Shown: piece after piece, positions 1 to 9,124 of the stretch
How the letters are laid out: each line of letters starts with the position of its first letter
Position numbering within the stretch: position 1 is the stretch's first letter
Assembly: GCA_008012115.1 (NCBI GenBank)
Contig: SSEB01000016.1
Location: 45,738-109,737 of the forward strand
From: Nevskiaceae bacterium
GTDB lineage: Bacteria > Pseudomonadota > Gammaproteobacteria > Nevskiales > Nevskiaceae
Length of the DNA: 64,000 nt
Reading direction: 5' to 3'
Position numbers and translations under genes: made by a program
Notes under the pieces: model-generated
The model's input: only the letters and a program-made list of their open reading frames with translations
Databases searched by the model: none
Told to the model about the DNA's origin: nothing

Positions 1-3
1 ACT

Positions 4-15
4 GCGGGCTTTTTT
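4..15 (+). terminator. Right half of a terminator cut by the window edge
   Basis: GCGGGC followed by six T looks like the descending arm and T-tract of a rho-independent terminator whose left arm lies outside the window. It could end a gene to the left. Read on the other strand, the A-tract and the missing arm could also serve the tRNA on the minus strand. Confidence 0.4.
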
Positions 16-54
16 AGGTCGCTTCGCCTCTCTGGCAAGTGCATTTAGTAGAAT

Positions 55-131
<77 letters not shown>

Positions 132-167
132 GTGAACCGGGTGCGCCGATGGGCGCGAGGGTGGCGA

Positions 168-196
168 AGTATAGGGGAGGGCGTCGTTGCGGTCAT
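168..196 (-). promoter_or_regulatory. Promoter of the CAU tRNA gene
   Basis: On the minus strand, ATGACC (191-196) and TATACT (168-173) are separated by 17 bp, a sigma70-like spacing, about 36 bp upstream of the mature tRNA 5' end. The bases after the -10 are GC-rich (TCGCCACCC), as in promoters of stable RNA genes under stringent control. The site is inferred from sequence only. Confidence 0.55.
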
Positions 197-202
197 TTTC
201 GC

Positions 203-316
203 GTCACCCGCTCTTGCCGTTTTCCCTGCGCAGAATGTTATTAAATATTTATCGAATTTAAATTCAATAAATAATTAATAACACCTTTCCTGGGGATTTG
301 ACCGCGAGCGGGTGGC
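203..316. repeat. 114-bp inverted-end element, copy 1
   Basis: The ends are GTCACCCGCT and AGCGGGTGGC. Between them are 24 bp, a 46-bp AT-only-like core running from GTTATTAAA to TTAATAAC, and another 24 bp. The core is an almost perfect palindrome (21 of 23 pairs). The left arm holds the 8-bp palindrome CTGCGCAG. The element sits between the divergent tRNA and the first Cys-repeat precursor gene, so it lies in the upstream region of both. No target-site duplication is visible. Confidence 0.9.
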
Positions 317-391
317 AGGCCTTATGCTGCCGGCGCGGTTTTCAGAGGCGTGGGACGCCTTCCACTGCAGGTATCCGAGGAGAGTGCTGAC

Positions 392-745
392 ATGATCCAG
401 ATTTCCAAGAAGCCGCTGTATCTCGTGCTGGGCGCGACGATGGCGGTGAGCGGCGCGGCGCAGGCTTCCGTGTTCCAGGCGACCGAGTTGGGCAGCGGTT
501 ACATGGTGGCGGCGGGTGAGGCGATGACCGGTCCGGCGCCGGCCGCCGACGTGCCGGCCGCGCCGGTGCCGAAGAAGTCGCACAAGCATCACAAGAAGGC
601 CGACGGCAAGTGTGGCGAAGGCAAGTGCGGCGAGAAGAAGGCCGCCGGCGAGCAGAAGTGCGGTGAGAAGAAAGCGGGCGAGCAGAAGTGTGGCGAGAAG
701 AAGGACGCCGCACCCGCCGCCGAGCCGGCAGCGCCGGCCAAGTAA
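392..745 (+). CDS. HvfA-like Cys-repeat RiPP precursor, first copy
   Basis: 117 residues. An N-terminal Sec-type signal (hydrophobic segment about residues 8-25, ending GAAQAS) is followed by the leader-like block SVFQATELGSGYMVAA and then a low-complexity tail. The tail has four Cys, in GKCGE, EGKCGE and two EQKCGE motifs, and ends in an Ala/Pro-rich stretch. HvfA peptides of this type are modified at EGKCG-like Cys by an MNIO enzyme (oxazolone/thioamide) and bind copper; here that is inference from the motif and from hvfB/hvfC 2 kb downstream. ATG 392 is chosen because GAGGAG precedes it. The signal region and the SGYMVAA block match the second precursor at 2381. A strong terminator follows, so it is probably a single-gene transcript. 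Confidence 0.8.
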   Translation: MIQISKKPLYLVLGATMAVSGAAQASVFQATELGSGYMVAAGEAMTGPAPAADVPAAPVPKKSHKHHKKADGKCGEGKCGEKKAAGEQKCGEKKAGEQKCGEKKDAAPAAEPAAPAK

Positions 746-765
746 TCCGTCAACGATGCGGATCG

Positions 766-791
766 CGCCCCGGCCCTGGCCGGGGCGTTTT
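766..791 (+). terminator. Rho-independent terminator after the first precursor gene
   Basis: The 10-bp stem CGCCCCGGCC / GGCCGGGGCG (766-775, 778-787) is followed by TTTT. It lies 20 bp after the precursor stop codon and touches the stop codon of the convergent araC-type gene. Confidence 0.8.
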
Positions 792-1633
792 CATTTGGCG
801 CGCCGGAAATGTCCGGGGCCGTGGCCGTGAATGCGCTTGAAGCTGCGGCGGAAGGCGGCTTCGGTCTGGTAGCCGAATTTTTCGGCGATGGCGAGCACGG
901 ACAGCTGCGAATCCTGCAGCAGCTTGAGCGCTTCCATCATGCGCCACTGCGTCAGGTAGTGGATGGGGCTGACGCCCATCACGCCGCCGAACAGTTCCGA
1001 GAACGCCGTGCGCGACATGCAGGCTTCGGCGGCCAGCTCCGCCACCGTCCAGTCGCGACCCGGTGTGCCATGGATCGCCGCGAGCGCGCGGCGCAGCTTG
1101 GCATCGGAGAGTGCCGCCAGCAGGCCGCGACGCTGCGGCGCGGTGTTGAGGTGATGACGCACGGTCATCACGAAGAGGGAATCCGCCAGCTTGTCGAGCA
1201 CCGCGCGGCTGCCGAAGCTGCCGCTAGCGGCTTCCTCGCGCATGATCTGACCGACGCGGCGGAATGCGCTGCCGGCTTCCTTTTCGCGCACGATCACGCA
1301 GTCGGGCAGCGCATCGAGCACCGGATTGTGCGGACCGGTGATGAAGTCGAACTGCCCGCAGAGCATGGTGGTGTAGCCGTCACCTTGCAGGTGATGGGCG
1401 CTGCCGTGCGGAAACACCACGAGGTCTCCCGCGACGAGGTGCTGCGGCTGCTCCAGGCAGGTGGCCTCCAGCAGGCATTCGCCTTCGCCGATCAGGTGAA
1501 AGACGCAGGTGTCGACGGCGGGCTCCGGCTCCTGCCAGCGCCCGCAATAACGGGCGTTGTCGGTGACCTTGGCGTGCAGCTGATAAGCCGCCAACGCCGA
1601 GTCGAGAATCCGGTCCTCTGTATTTTCGAGCAT
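791..1633 (-). CDS. AraC-family regulator with cupin sensor domain
   Basis: 280 residues. The N-terminal half is a Cupin_6-type domain (for example VFHLIGEGECLLEA and LVAGDLVVFPHGSAHHL, about residues 44-82). The C-terminal 100 residues carry the two helix-turn-helix motifs of the AraC family (WTVAELAAEACMSRTAFSELF and LSVLAIAEKFGYQTEAAFRRSF, each interrupted here only for length). It is divergent from the DoxX-like gene, with 86 bp between them, and convergent with the first precursor gene. Its place between two RiPP precursor genes suggests it controls this locus, but no operator was identified and its ligand is unknown. Confidence 0.85.
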   Translation of the reverse strand: MLENTEDRILDSALAAYQLHAKVTDNARYCGRWQEPEPAVDTCVFHLIGEGECLLEATCLEQPQHLVAGDLVVFPHGSAHHLQGDGYTTMLCGQFDFITGPHNPVLDALPDCVIVREKEAGSAFRRVGQIMREEAASGSFGSRAVLDKLADSLFVMTVRHHLNTAPQRRGLLAALSDAKLRRALAAIHGTPGRDWTVAELAAEACMSRTAFSELFGGVMGVSPIHYLTQWRMMEALKLLQDSQLSVLAIAEKFGYQTEAAFRRSFKRIHGHGPGHFRRAK

Positions 1634-1719
1634 AAAACGCGGACGCCGGCGCGCAGTTAGGCCGACCGCATGAGCCTAGCATTCACGCCATCGGAAGAAC
1701 ATGACAACGGTGGCCCGAC

Positions 1720-2340
1720 GTGAAACTCCTTCTCAAAGCCCAGGCACTGCTCGATTGCACGCGTCGCGCAGATTTCCTGGCGCCGCTGGCGCTGCGCCTG
1801 TACCTGGCGCCGATCTTCTGGACGGCGGGCATCAACAAGCTGATGAACTTCTCCGACACCGTCGACTGGTTCGGCGACATGATGTCGGGCCTCGGCCTGC
1901 CGTTTCCCACGCTGATGGCCGGCCTGGCCACGGGCACTGAGCTGGCCGGTGCCGTCGCACTGGTGTTGGGCCTGGGCCTGCGCTGGATGACGTTGCCGAT
2001 GATGTTCACCATGCTGGTCGCCATCGTCACCGTGCACTGGCCCAACGGCTGGCTCGCCATCTCCGAAGGCATGGGCCCGTTCGCCACGGATCGCACCATG
2101 GGCGCCATCGAGCGGCTCAACGAGGCCAAGGACATCCTGAGGGAGCACGGCGACTATGACCATCTCACCGAGTTCGGGCCGCTGGTGATTCTCAACAACG
2201 GCATCGAGTTCGCCGCCACCTATCTGATCATGTTGCTGTCGCTGTTCTTCACCGGCGCCGGCCGCTATGTGAGCCTGGACTACTGGATCCGTCGTCGAAT
2301 CCAGCCGCCTGTCCAGTGCGTACTTCAAGGCAACCGCTAA
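1720..2340 (+). CDS. hvfX: DoxX-family membrane protein of the Hvf locus (HvfX-like)
   Basis: 206 residues, GTG start. Four hydrophobic segments (about residues 22-40, 60-82, 88-106 and 160-180) fit the DoxX fold; the motif ALRLYLAPIFWTAGINKL near the N-terminus is characteristic. DoxX-like proteins are regular members of loci that make MNIO-modified copper peptides, where they may help maturation or membrane redox, but their exact role is not established. It is followed after 40 bp by the second precursor gene and then hvfB and hvfC in the same direction, so it probably heads the operon. No strong Shine-Dalgarno sequence precedes the GTG. Confidence 0.75.
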   Translation: MKLLLKAQALLDCTRRADFLAPLALRLYLAPIFWTAGINKLMNFSDTVDWFGDMMSGLGLPFPTLMAGLATGTELAGAVALVLGLGLRWMTLPMMFTMLVAIVTVHWPNGWLAISEGMGPFATDRTMGAIERLNEAKDILREHGDYDHLTEFGPLVILNNGIEFAATYLIMLLSLFFTGAGRYVSLDYWIRRRIQPPVQCVLQGNR

Positions 2341-2380
2341 CCACCAACGGCCCATCCGGGCCACTACTAGGAGTCGTCCC

Positions 2381-2722
2381 ATGCTGAACCTCAACAACCG
2401 CAAGCCCCTCGCCATCGCGCTCGGCGCCGCCTTCGCCCTCACCGGCGCGGCCGCTCACGCCTCGGTGTTCCAGACCAACGCCCTCAACAGCGGCTACATG
2501 GTCGCCGCCGCCGACGATGCCAAGGCCGGCGAACACAGCTGTGGTGAAAAGAAGACCGGTGAACAGAAGTGTGGCGAGAAGAAGGTCGCCGAGCAGAAGT
2601 GCGGCGAGAAGGGCAGCAACTGCGAAAAGGGCGCCAAGCACGGCGAGTGCATGTGCGGCGCCAGCAAGGGCAAGAAGGCCGACGGCAAGTGCGGCGAAGG
2701 CAAGTGCGGCAACAAGAAGTAA
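2381..2722 (+). CDS. hvfA: HvfA-like Cys-repeat RiPP precursor, second copy
   Basis: 113 residues. A Sec signal (about residues 9-28, ending AAAHAS) precedes SVFQTNALNSGYMVAA and a Lys/Gly/Cys-rich tail with eight Cys: SCGE, two QKCGE, SNCEK, GECMCG, GKCGE and GKCGN. The final ADGKCGEGKCG block is shared with the first precursor and matches the EGKCG motif that HvfB-type enzymes modify. AGGAG lies 9 bases before ATG 2381. The stop codon overlaps an in-frame upstream start of hvfB (TAATG). The product is expected to be exported after Cys modification and to bind copper; this follows from the family and is not shown here. Confidence 0.85.
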   Translation: MLNLNNRKPLAIALGAAFALTGAAAHASVFQTNALNSGYMVAAADDAKAGEHSCGEKKTGEQKCGEKKVAEQKCGEKGSNCEKGAKHGECMCGASKGKKADGKCGEGKCGNKK

Positions 2723-2763
2723 TGCACGCTGCATCGCGCACCGCACGGCGTCATAATCCGGCC

Positions 2764-3666
2764 ATGTCCTCCATGACGACGGCGGTGCGCGGTGCGGGCC
2801 TGGGTCTGCGGCGGGCCTTGACCGGCCCGCTCGCGGACGTTGCGCCCGGCGAGATCGGCTTTCTCGAAGCCACGCCGGAAAACTGGATGGAGATCGGCGG
2901 CAGTTTCGCCAAAACCTTCCGGTCGTTCACCGAGCGTTTTCCCTTCGTCACGCACGGCCTGTCGCTGTCCATCGGCAGCCCGGCGCCGCTGGACGAGGAC
3001 TTCGTGCGGCGCATCAGGAAATTTCTCGATCTGCACGGCATCCGCGATTACACCGAGCACCTCACCTACTGCTCGGACAATGGCCATCTCTATGACCTGA
3101 TGCCGATTCCGTTCACGGAGGAGGCGGTGGACTATGTCGCCGCGCGCATCCGCCGTGTGCAGGACATTCTCGAACGGCGCATCGCGCTGGAGAATGCAAG
3201 CTACTACGCAGTGCTAAGCACAAGTGCCGGCGACGAAAAATCTTTTTCAAGGACGCCGGCCGCGGCGCCTGCACAGCAGATGCCCGAGATCGAATTCATC
3301 AAGGCGGTGCTGGAGCGCGCCGACTGCGATCTGCTGCTCGACGTCAACAATATCTACGTCAACAGCATCAACCATCGTTACGACCCGGTGGCCTTCCTCG
3401 ATGCCATCCCGGGCAATCGTGTGCGCTACATCCACGTCGCCGGCCACTACCACGAGGCCGAAGACCTGCGCGTGGACACGCACGGCAGCGACGTGATCGA
3501 CCCGGTGTGGGCGCTGCTGGAGCGCGCCTATGCCAACTTCGGCGTCATCCCGACGCTGCTGGAGCGCGACTTCAACATCCCGCCGCTGGGCGAGCTGATG
3601 GGGGAGATTCGCCACATCAATGCGTTGCAGGCGCGCCACACGCCCGCGCAGGCCGCACATGCCTGA
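2764..3666 (+). CDS. hvfB: HvfB-type MNIO peptide maturase (DUF692)
   Basis: 300 residues from ATG 2764; an in-frame ATG at 2722 overlapping the hvfA stop would add 14 residues. The DUF692 barrel is clear: GLGLRR near the N-terminus, EATPENWM, a metal His in FVTHGLSLSIG, TEHLTY, LLLDVNNIYVNS, YIHVAGHYH, VDTHGSDV and LLERDFN, which supply the His/Asp/Glu ligands of the multinuclear iron site. It should oxidise Cys in the precursor to an oxazolone/thioamide pair. Odd point: between ENASYYA and the MPEIEF helix there are about 20 extra residues (3217-3276) encoded by an AT-richer segment with an inverted repeat. It overlaps hvfC by 8 bases. Confidence 0.9.
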   Translation: MSSMTTAVRGAGLGLRRALTGPLADVAPGEIGFLEATPENWMEIGGSFAKTFRSFTERFPFVTHGLSLSIGSPAPLDEDFVRRIRKFLDLHGIRDYTEHLTYCSDNGHLYDLMPIPFTEEAVDYVAARIRRVQDILERRIALENASYYAVLSTSAGDEKSFSRTPAAAPAQQMPEIEFIKAVLERADCDLLLDVNNIYVNSINHRYDPVAFLDAIPGNRVRYIHVAGHYHEAEDLRVDTHGSDVIDPVWALLERAYANFGVIPTLLERDFNIPPLGELMGEIRHINALQARHTPAQAAHA

Positions 3667-4432
3667 GCTCGCCACGCTGCCCGCGTTCCAGCAGGCGCAG
3701 GTTCGCTTCGCCGCGCACTTGCGCGATCCCGCGCGCAACGCAGCGCCCGAGGGCATCGAAGACCGGCGACTGCAGATTTACCGCGAGCTGTTCTACAACA
3801 ATGTCGAGGATTTTCTCGCCAACGCCTTTCCGGTGCTGCGCAAGATTTCGCCGGACAACGTCTGGCATGCGCGCGTGCGCGACTTCTATGCGCGGCACGA
3901 GTGCCACGATCCGCTGTTCCACCGCGTCGCCGAAGAGTTTCTGCGCTATCTCGAACAGGAGCGCGGCGAGCATCCGGACGATCCGCCCTTCATCCGCGAA
4001 CTGTGCCACTACGAATGGGTGGAACTGGCCCTGTCGGTGTCGACGCAAACGCTGTCACCCGATCTGGCCGATCCCAATGGCGACCTGCTGGCCGGCCGGC
4101 CCTGCGTCTCGCCCTTGGCCTGGACCCTGGCCTACGATTGGCCGGTGCATCGCATCGGCCCCGACAGCCTCCCCGAAGTGCCGGGCGAGCAGCCCACCTA
4201 CCTGATCGTCCATCGCGACCGGCAGGACGCAGTGCACTTCATGGAGATCAACGCGGTCACCGCGCGGCTGATGCAGCTGCTGGAGGAAGACGCCGCCGCC
4301 AGCGGGGGCGAATTGCTGGCGGCCATCGCGCGGGAGCTGCAGCACCCGCAGCCACAGGCCGTGATCGATGCCGGAGCGGCGATTCTGGCCGACCTGCGCG
4401 CGCGCGATATCGTGCTGGGCACGCGCCGTTAG
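3659..4432 (+). CDS. hvfC: HvfC-type RiPP maturation partner (DUF2063)
   Basis: 257 residues; ATG 3659 lies inside the end of hvfB. The N-terminal 95 residues match the DUF2063 'putative DNA-binding' domain (LQIYRELFYNNVEDFLANAF, then FPVLRKISPD). The remainder carries YEWVELALSV and a C-terminal winged-helix-like region (HFMEINAVTARLMQLLEED). In this family the protein acts as partner of the MNIO enzyme, presenting the precursor, and is not a transcription factor. The 8-base overlap implies translational coupling with hvfB. It is the last gene of the operon. Confidence 0.87.
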   Translation: MPELATLPAFQQAQVRFAAHLRDPARNAAPEGIEDRRLQIYRELFYNNVEDFLANAFPVLRKISPDNVWHARVRDFYARHECHDPLFHRVAEEFLRYLEQERGEHPDDPPFIRELCHYEWVELALSVSTQTLSPDLADPNGDLLAGRPCVSPLAWTLAYDWPVHRIGPDSLPEVPGEQPTYLIVHRDRQDAVHFMEINAVTARLMQLLEEDAAASGGELLAAIARELQHPQPQAVIDAGAAILADLRARDIVLGTRR

Positions 4433-4502
4433 GCAGCGGGGCATCGCCATCCGCGTGCGCCCGGGCTAAAGTCATGTCCATCTCTGCCGCTATCCCCAGA
4501 CC

Positions 4503-5489
4503 ATGGACCTGGTCCTCAACCAACTCGCCGACTCCGTCTCCACCGCCAACAGCCTGGAGGGATTGACGCGCCCCCTGCTGGAACTGCTGGAGTCGGTGAC
4601 CGGGCTGGAGTCCACCTACCTCACCACCATTGACGAACGCGAGGGCGTGCAGAACATCCTGTTCTCGCGCAACAGCCAGCAGTTGCAGATTCCCGAGGGC
4701 CTGTCGGTGCCCTGGGGTGACACGCTGTGCAAGCGCGCCCTGACCGAGAACCGTCCCTATACGGCCGATGTCGCCGGCTGCTGGGGCGACTCCGAAGCTG
4801 CCAAGGCGCTCGGCATCAGGACTTACCTGAGCCAGCCGGTGCGCCGCTTCGATGGCCAGCTGTACGGCACCCTGTGCGCGGCCAGCGGCCGCAGCATCGA
4901 GGTGCCGGCGCCGGCGCTCAAGGTGCTCGGCCTGTTTGCGCGGCTGATCGAGCACCAGATCGAGCGCGAGCAGTTGCTCAAGAAGCTGCAGGCGGCCAAT
5001 GCCGAGTTGTCGTCCAGCGCGCTGACCGATGCGCTGACCGGCGTCGCCAACCGGCGTGCGCTGATGCAGGACCTGCAGCGCCTGCTGGACCGCAGCCGGC
5101 GCGACCGCCAGCCGGTGCGGGTGGCGTTCATCGACCTCGACGGCTTCAAGCAGATCAACGACCGCCATGGGCACGAGAACGGCGATGCCTTCCTGATCGA
5201 GGTGGCGCGGCGGCTGGCCAGCGGCACCCGCCCCGGTGACGTGCTCGGCCGCTATGGCGGCGACGAGTTCGTGGTGGCGGCGGTCAATATCGGCGCTGAC
5301 GTCCTGCGCCAGCGCCTGGAGCAGCTCACCGCCGGCCGCTACCAGCTGCACGGCGAGAGCCTGGACTACGCCGGCGCCAGCGTCGGCGTGGTCAGTTCCG
5401 GCGACGCCGACACCGACGCCGCCGCCCTGCTGGCCCGCGCGGACGCCGCCATGTACGAGGTCAAACGGGCGCGCCACGCCGGGGGCTGA
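4503..5489 (+). CDS. GAF-GGDEF diguanylate cyclase
   Basis: 328 residues. A GAF domain (about residues 20-155) is joined by a short helix (EREQLLKKLQAANAEL) to a GGDEF domain (about 170-325). The active-site loop GGDEF is intact (252-256), and RPGD at 243-246 is the RxxD inhibitory site at the standard five-residue distance, so it should make c-di-GMP with product inhibition. It has no membrane segment and should be cytoplasmic; the GAF ligand is unknown. It stands alone, 70 bases after hvfC and 76 before prfC. Confidence 0.92.
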   Translation: MDLVLNQLADSVSTANSLEGLTRPLLELLESVTGLESTYLTTIDEREGVQNILFSRNSQQLQIPEGLSVPWGDTLCKRALTENRPYTADVAGCWGDSEAAKALGIRTYLSQPVRRFDGQLYGTLCAASGRSIEVPAPALKVLGLFARLIEHQIEREQLLKKLQAANAELSSSALTDALTGVANRRALMQDLQRLLDRSRRDRQPVRVAFIDLDGFKQINDRHGHENGDAFLIEVARRLASGTRPGDVLGRYGGDEFVVAAVNIGADVLRQRLEQLTAGRYQLHGESLDYAGASVGVVSSGDADTDAAALLARADAAMYEVKRARHAGG

Positions 5490-5565
5490 GGGCGCCGTCA
5501 AGCGGCAAACCCGCGCAGCGGCTAAAATCGCGGCCCTTTAGAGCCGTTCCGGCCCGTTTTTCGCC

Positions 5566-7158
<1,593 letters not shown>

Positions 7159-7170
7159 CCATCCGCCGCG

Positions 7171-7186
7171 ACCCCCGATCGGGGGT
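7171..7186. other. 16-bp perfect palindrome after prfC
   Basis: ACCCCCGATCGGGGGT lies 13 bases after the prfC stop codon. It would form a strong hairpin. It has no T-tract on the plus strand (GAAAAA follows), so it is at best a weak terminator or an mRNA 3' stabiliser. Confidence 0.45.
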
Positions 7187-7287
7187 GAAAAACGCGCGGT
7201 CGGGTGATTGCCGCTGCCAGGGCGCGTCGCGATACTGACGGCCACGACGGCGCCACCAAAAGAGCGCCGCGCACTGGAGGATGTCTC

Positions 7288-8889
7288 TTGGCACGGTATC
7301 GGGTGGGCCCTGCGCCCTTGCGGCTCGTTCTGGCGTTGCTGGCGGCCGCCTTGTCGGCCTGTGGCGCGCGCTCCGGCGATCCCGCTGCGGGCGGCATCGA
7401 CACCTCGGCCTGGCCGCAGGCCGCACTTGCTACGGCCGACGCGACGACGGTGAACGCCCAGCAATTCATCGCCGCCGGCCAGTTGCGCGACTGGGGCGCG
7501 GATCTCGACGCCCGCGGCCTGCGCGCCACCGGCTCCGACGCGCACGAGGCCTATATCGACGAGTTGTATCGCCGCCTCGCGGCCGCGGGCGTCAGGCAGC
7601 TGCGCTTCGAGTCGGTGCCGCTCACGCGCTGGACCACCGAGCAGTGGTCGCTGGACGTGGTCAGCGGCCCTGCCGCCGGCCCGGTGAAGCTTGCGTCCTA
7701 CATCCCCTACAGCGGCGTCACGTCGCCGCAGGGCGTGACCGCGCCGCTGGTGTACCTGGACGCCAACACCACGCCGACGGCGGCCAACGCCGGCGGCAAG
7801 ATCGTCCTGTTCGACGCGCCGCCGGCCAATCTCTTCCTGGCCGAGTTCGAGATCTTCGCCATGGGCCTCTACGATCCCGGCCACTCGACGGCGCTGCTGC
7901 CCACCAATCCGTTCACGCGGCTCTGGACCGCGGGCTTCGCGACGCTGGACAGCCTGAAGGCCGCGGGCGCCGCCGGCGGCATCGGCATCCTCCCGGCGAA
8001 GTACGCGCGGGCGCACGGGCTGTATGTCCCCTACGACCGCAAGCTGCGCGGCGTGCCGGCGCTCTACGTCGACCAGGATGTCGGCGGCCAGCTCAAGCAA
8101 CTGGCCGCGAACGCACCGACGATGCGGCTGACCCTGCCCGCGCAGGTGCAGCAGGTGAACACGCGCAATCTCATCGGCATCATTCCCGGCGCCAGCGATG
8201 AGCTGACCGTGATCAACAGCCACACCGACGGCACCAACGGCCTCGAGGACAACGGCCCCAACGCCATCGTCGCGATGGCCCAGTACCTCGCGCGCCTGCC
8301 TGCGAAGAGCCTGCCGCGCACCGTCATGATCATGCTGAGCAGCGGCCACTTCGCCGGCGGCGTGGGCGTGGAAGGTTTCCTGGCGGCGCACGCCAGCGAC
8401 GGCGTGCTGCCCCGCATCGCGTCGGTGACGACGCTCGAACACCTGGGCGCGCAGGAATGGCTGCCCGACGCCAACGGCGATCTCGCGCCCACCGGCAACC
8501 CCGAGATCAGCGCGCTGTTCATGCCGGAGATCCAGGCACTGGCCGATGCCTCCTGCCGCATGCTGGTGAACTCGCAGACTTACCCCGCCGTGGTCGACAA
8601 GCCCACCAATAGCAGCGGCGACGGCACTGCGGACAACGCCGTGTGGCCGGGCGAGGGCCAGTATTTCTGGGGCGAGGGGCACATCCCCACGGTCAACTTC
8701 ATCACCGGGCCGGATTACCTGATCAACTGGGGCATCACCACCACCGACAAGATCGACTTCGACCGCATGCGGCGCCAGGCCATCGCCTTCACCCAGATGC
8801 AGCTCGATCTGTCGCGCGTGCCCGCCGGCACCCTGCGCCAGCAGGGCACGGTGGTGCCGAAACTCTGCGACACCGGCTTGCCGCTCTAG
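7288..8889 (+). CDS. M28-like metallopeptidase lipoprotein
   Basis: 533 residues. TTG 7288 is chosen because GGAGG (7276-7280) sits 7 bases before it and it gives a clean lipoprotein signal: RLVLALLAAALSAC, with lipobox LSAC. A PA-like insert (about residues 130-260) precedes the peptidase core with NSHTDGTNGLEDNGPNAIV and a later Glu in TTLEHLGAQEW, which fit the Zn ligands of the M28 family, although the usual GAxD is replaced by GLED. It should be anchored in the periplasm or outer membrane. The substrate is unknown. It is a single gene, with element copy 2 downstream. Confidence 0.75.
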   Translation: MARYRVGPAPLRLVLALLAAALSACGARSGDPAAGGIDTSAWPQAALATADATTVNAQQFIAAGQLRDWGADLDARGLRATGSDAHEAYIDELYRRLAAAGVRQLRFESVPLTRWTTEQWSLDVVSGPAAGPVKLASYIPYSGVTSPQGVTAPLVYLDANTTPTAANAGGKIVLFDAPPANLFLAEFEIFAMGLYDPGHSTALLPTNPFTRLWTAGFATLDSLKAAGAAGGIGILPAKYARAHGLYVPYDRKLRGVPALYVDQDVGGQLKQLAANAPTMRLTLPAQVQQVNTRNLIGIIPGASDELTVINSHTDGTNGLEDNGPNAIVAMAQYLARLPAKSLPRTVMIMLSSGHFAGGVGVEGFLAAHASDGVLPRIASVTTLEHLGAQEWLPDANGDLAPTGNPEISALFMPEIQALADASCRMLVNSQTYPAVVDKPTNSSGDGTADNAVWPGEGQYFWGEGHIPTVNFITGPDYLINWGITTTDKIDFDRMRRQAIAFTQMQLDLSRVPAGTLRQQGTVVPKLCDTGLPL

Positions 8890-9010
8890 CCGCCCACGAT
8901 CTGCGGCGGCGCCGCGCGCCGCGCGGCACGCGGATATGGGAACATGACCGCATCCGGCCGCGTGGCGCCGGACGTACGGTTCCAGACCGTGCGTGCGATG
9001 GCCGCGCGGC

Positions 9011-9124
9011 ACCACCCGCTCGCTCCGGTTTGCCTGGGGAAATTGTTATATATTATTTATCGTTTTTAAATTCGATAAATAATTAATAACATTCTCCCCA
9101 GGCAAAATGACGTCAGCGGGTGAC
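9011..9124. repeat. 114-bp inverted-end element, copy 2
   Basis: The ends are ACCACCCGCT and AGCGGGTGAC. The 46-bp core runs from GTTATATATT to TTAATAAC and pairs at 19 of 23 positions. In this copy the arms also pair with each other in register: TTTGCCTGGGGA in the left arm and TCCCCAGGCAAA in the right arm are perfect complements at mirror positions. The possible ATG of the following MFS gene (9107) lies inside the right arm. Confidence 0.9.

Noticed and set aside
3659..4432. HvfC as a transcription factor because of the 'putative DNA-binding domain' label
   Set aside because: Its fixed linkage with DUF692 maturases and overlap with hvfB fit a RiPP maturation partner; no typical promoter-binding context.
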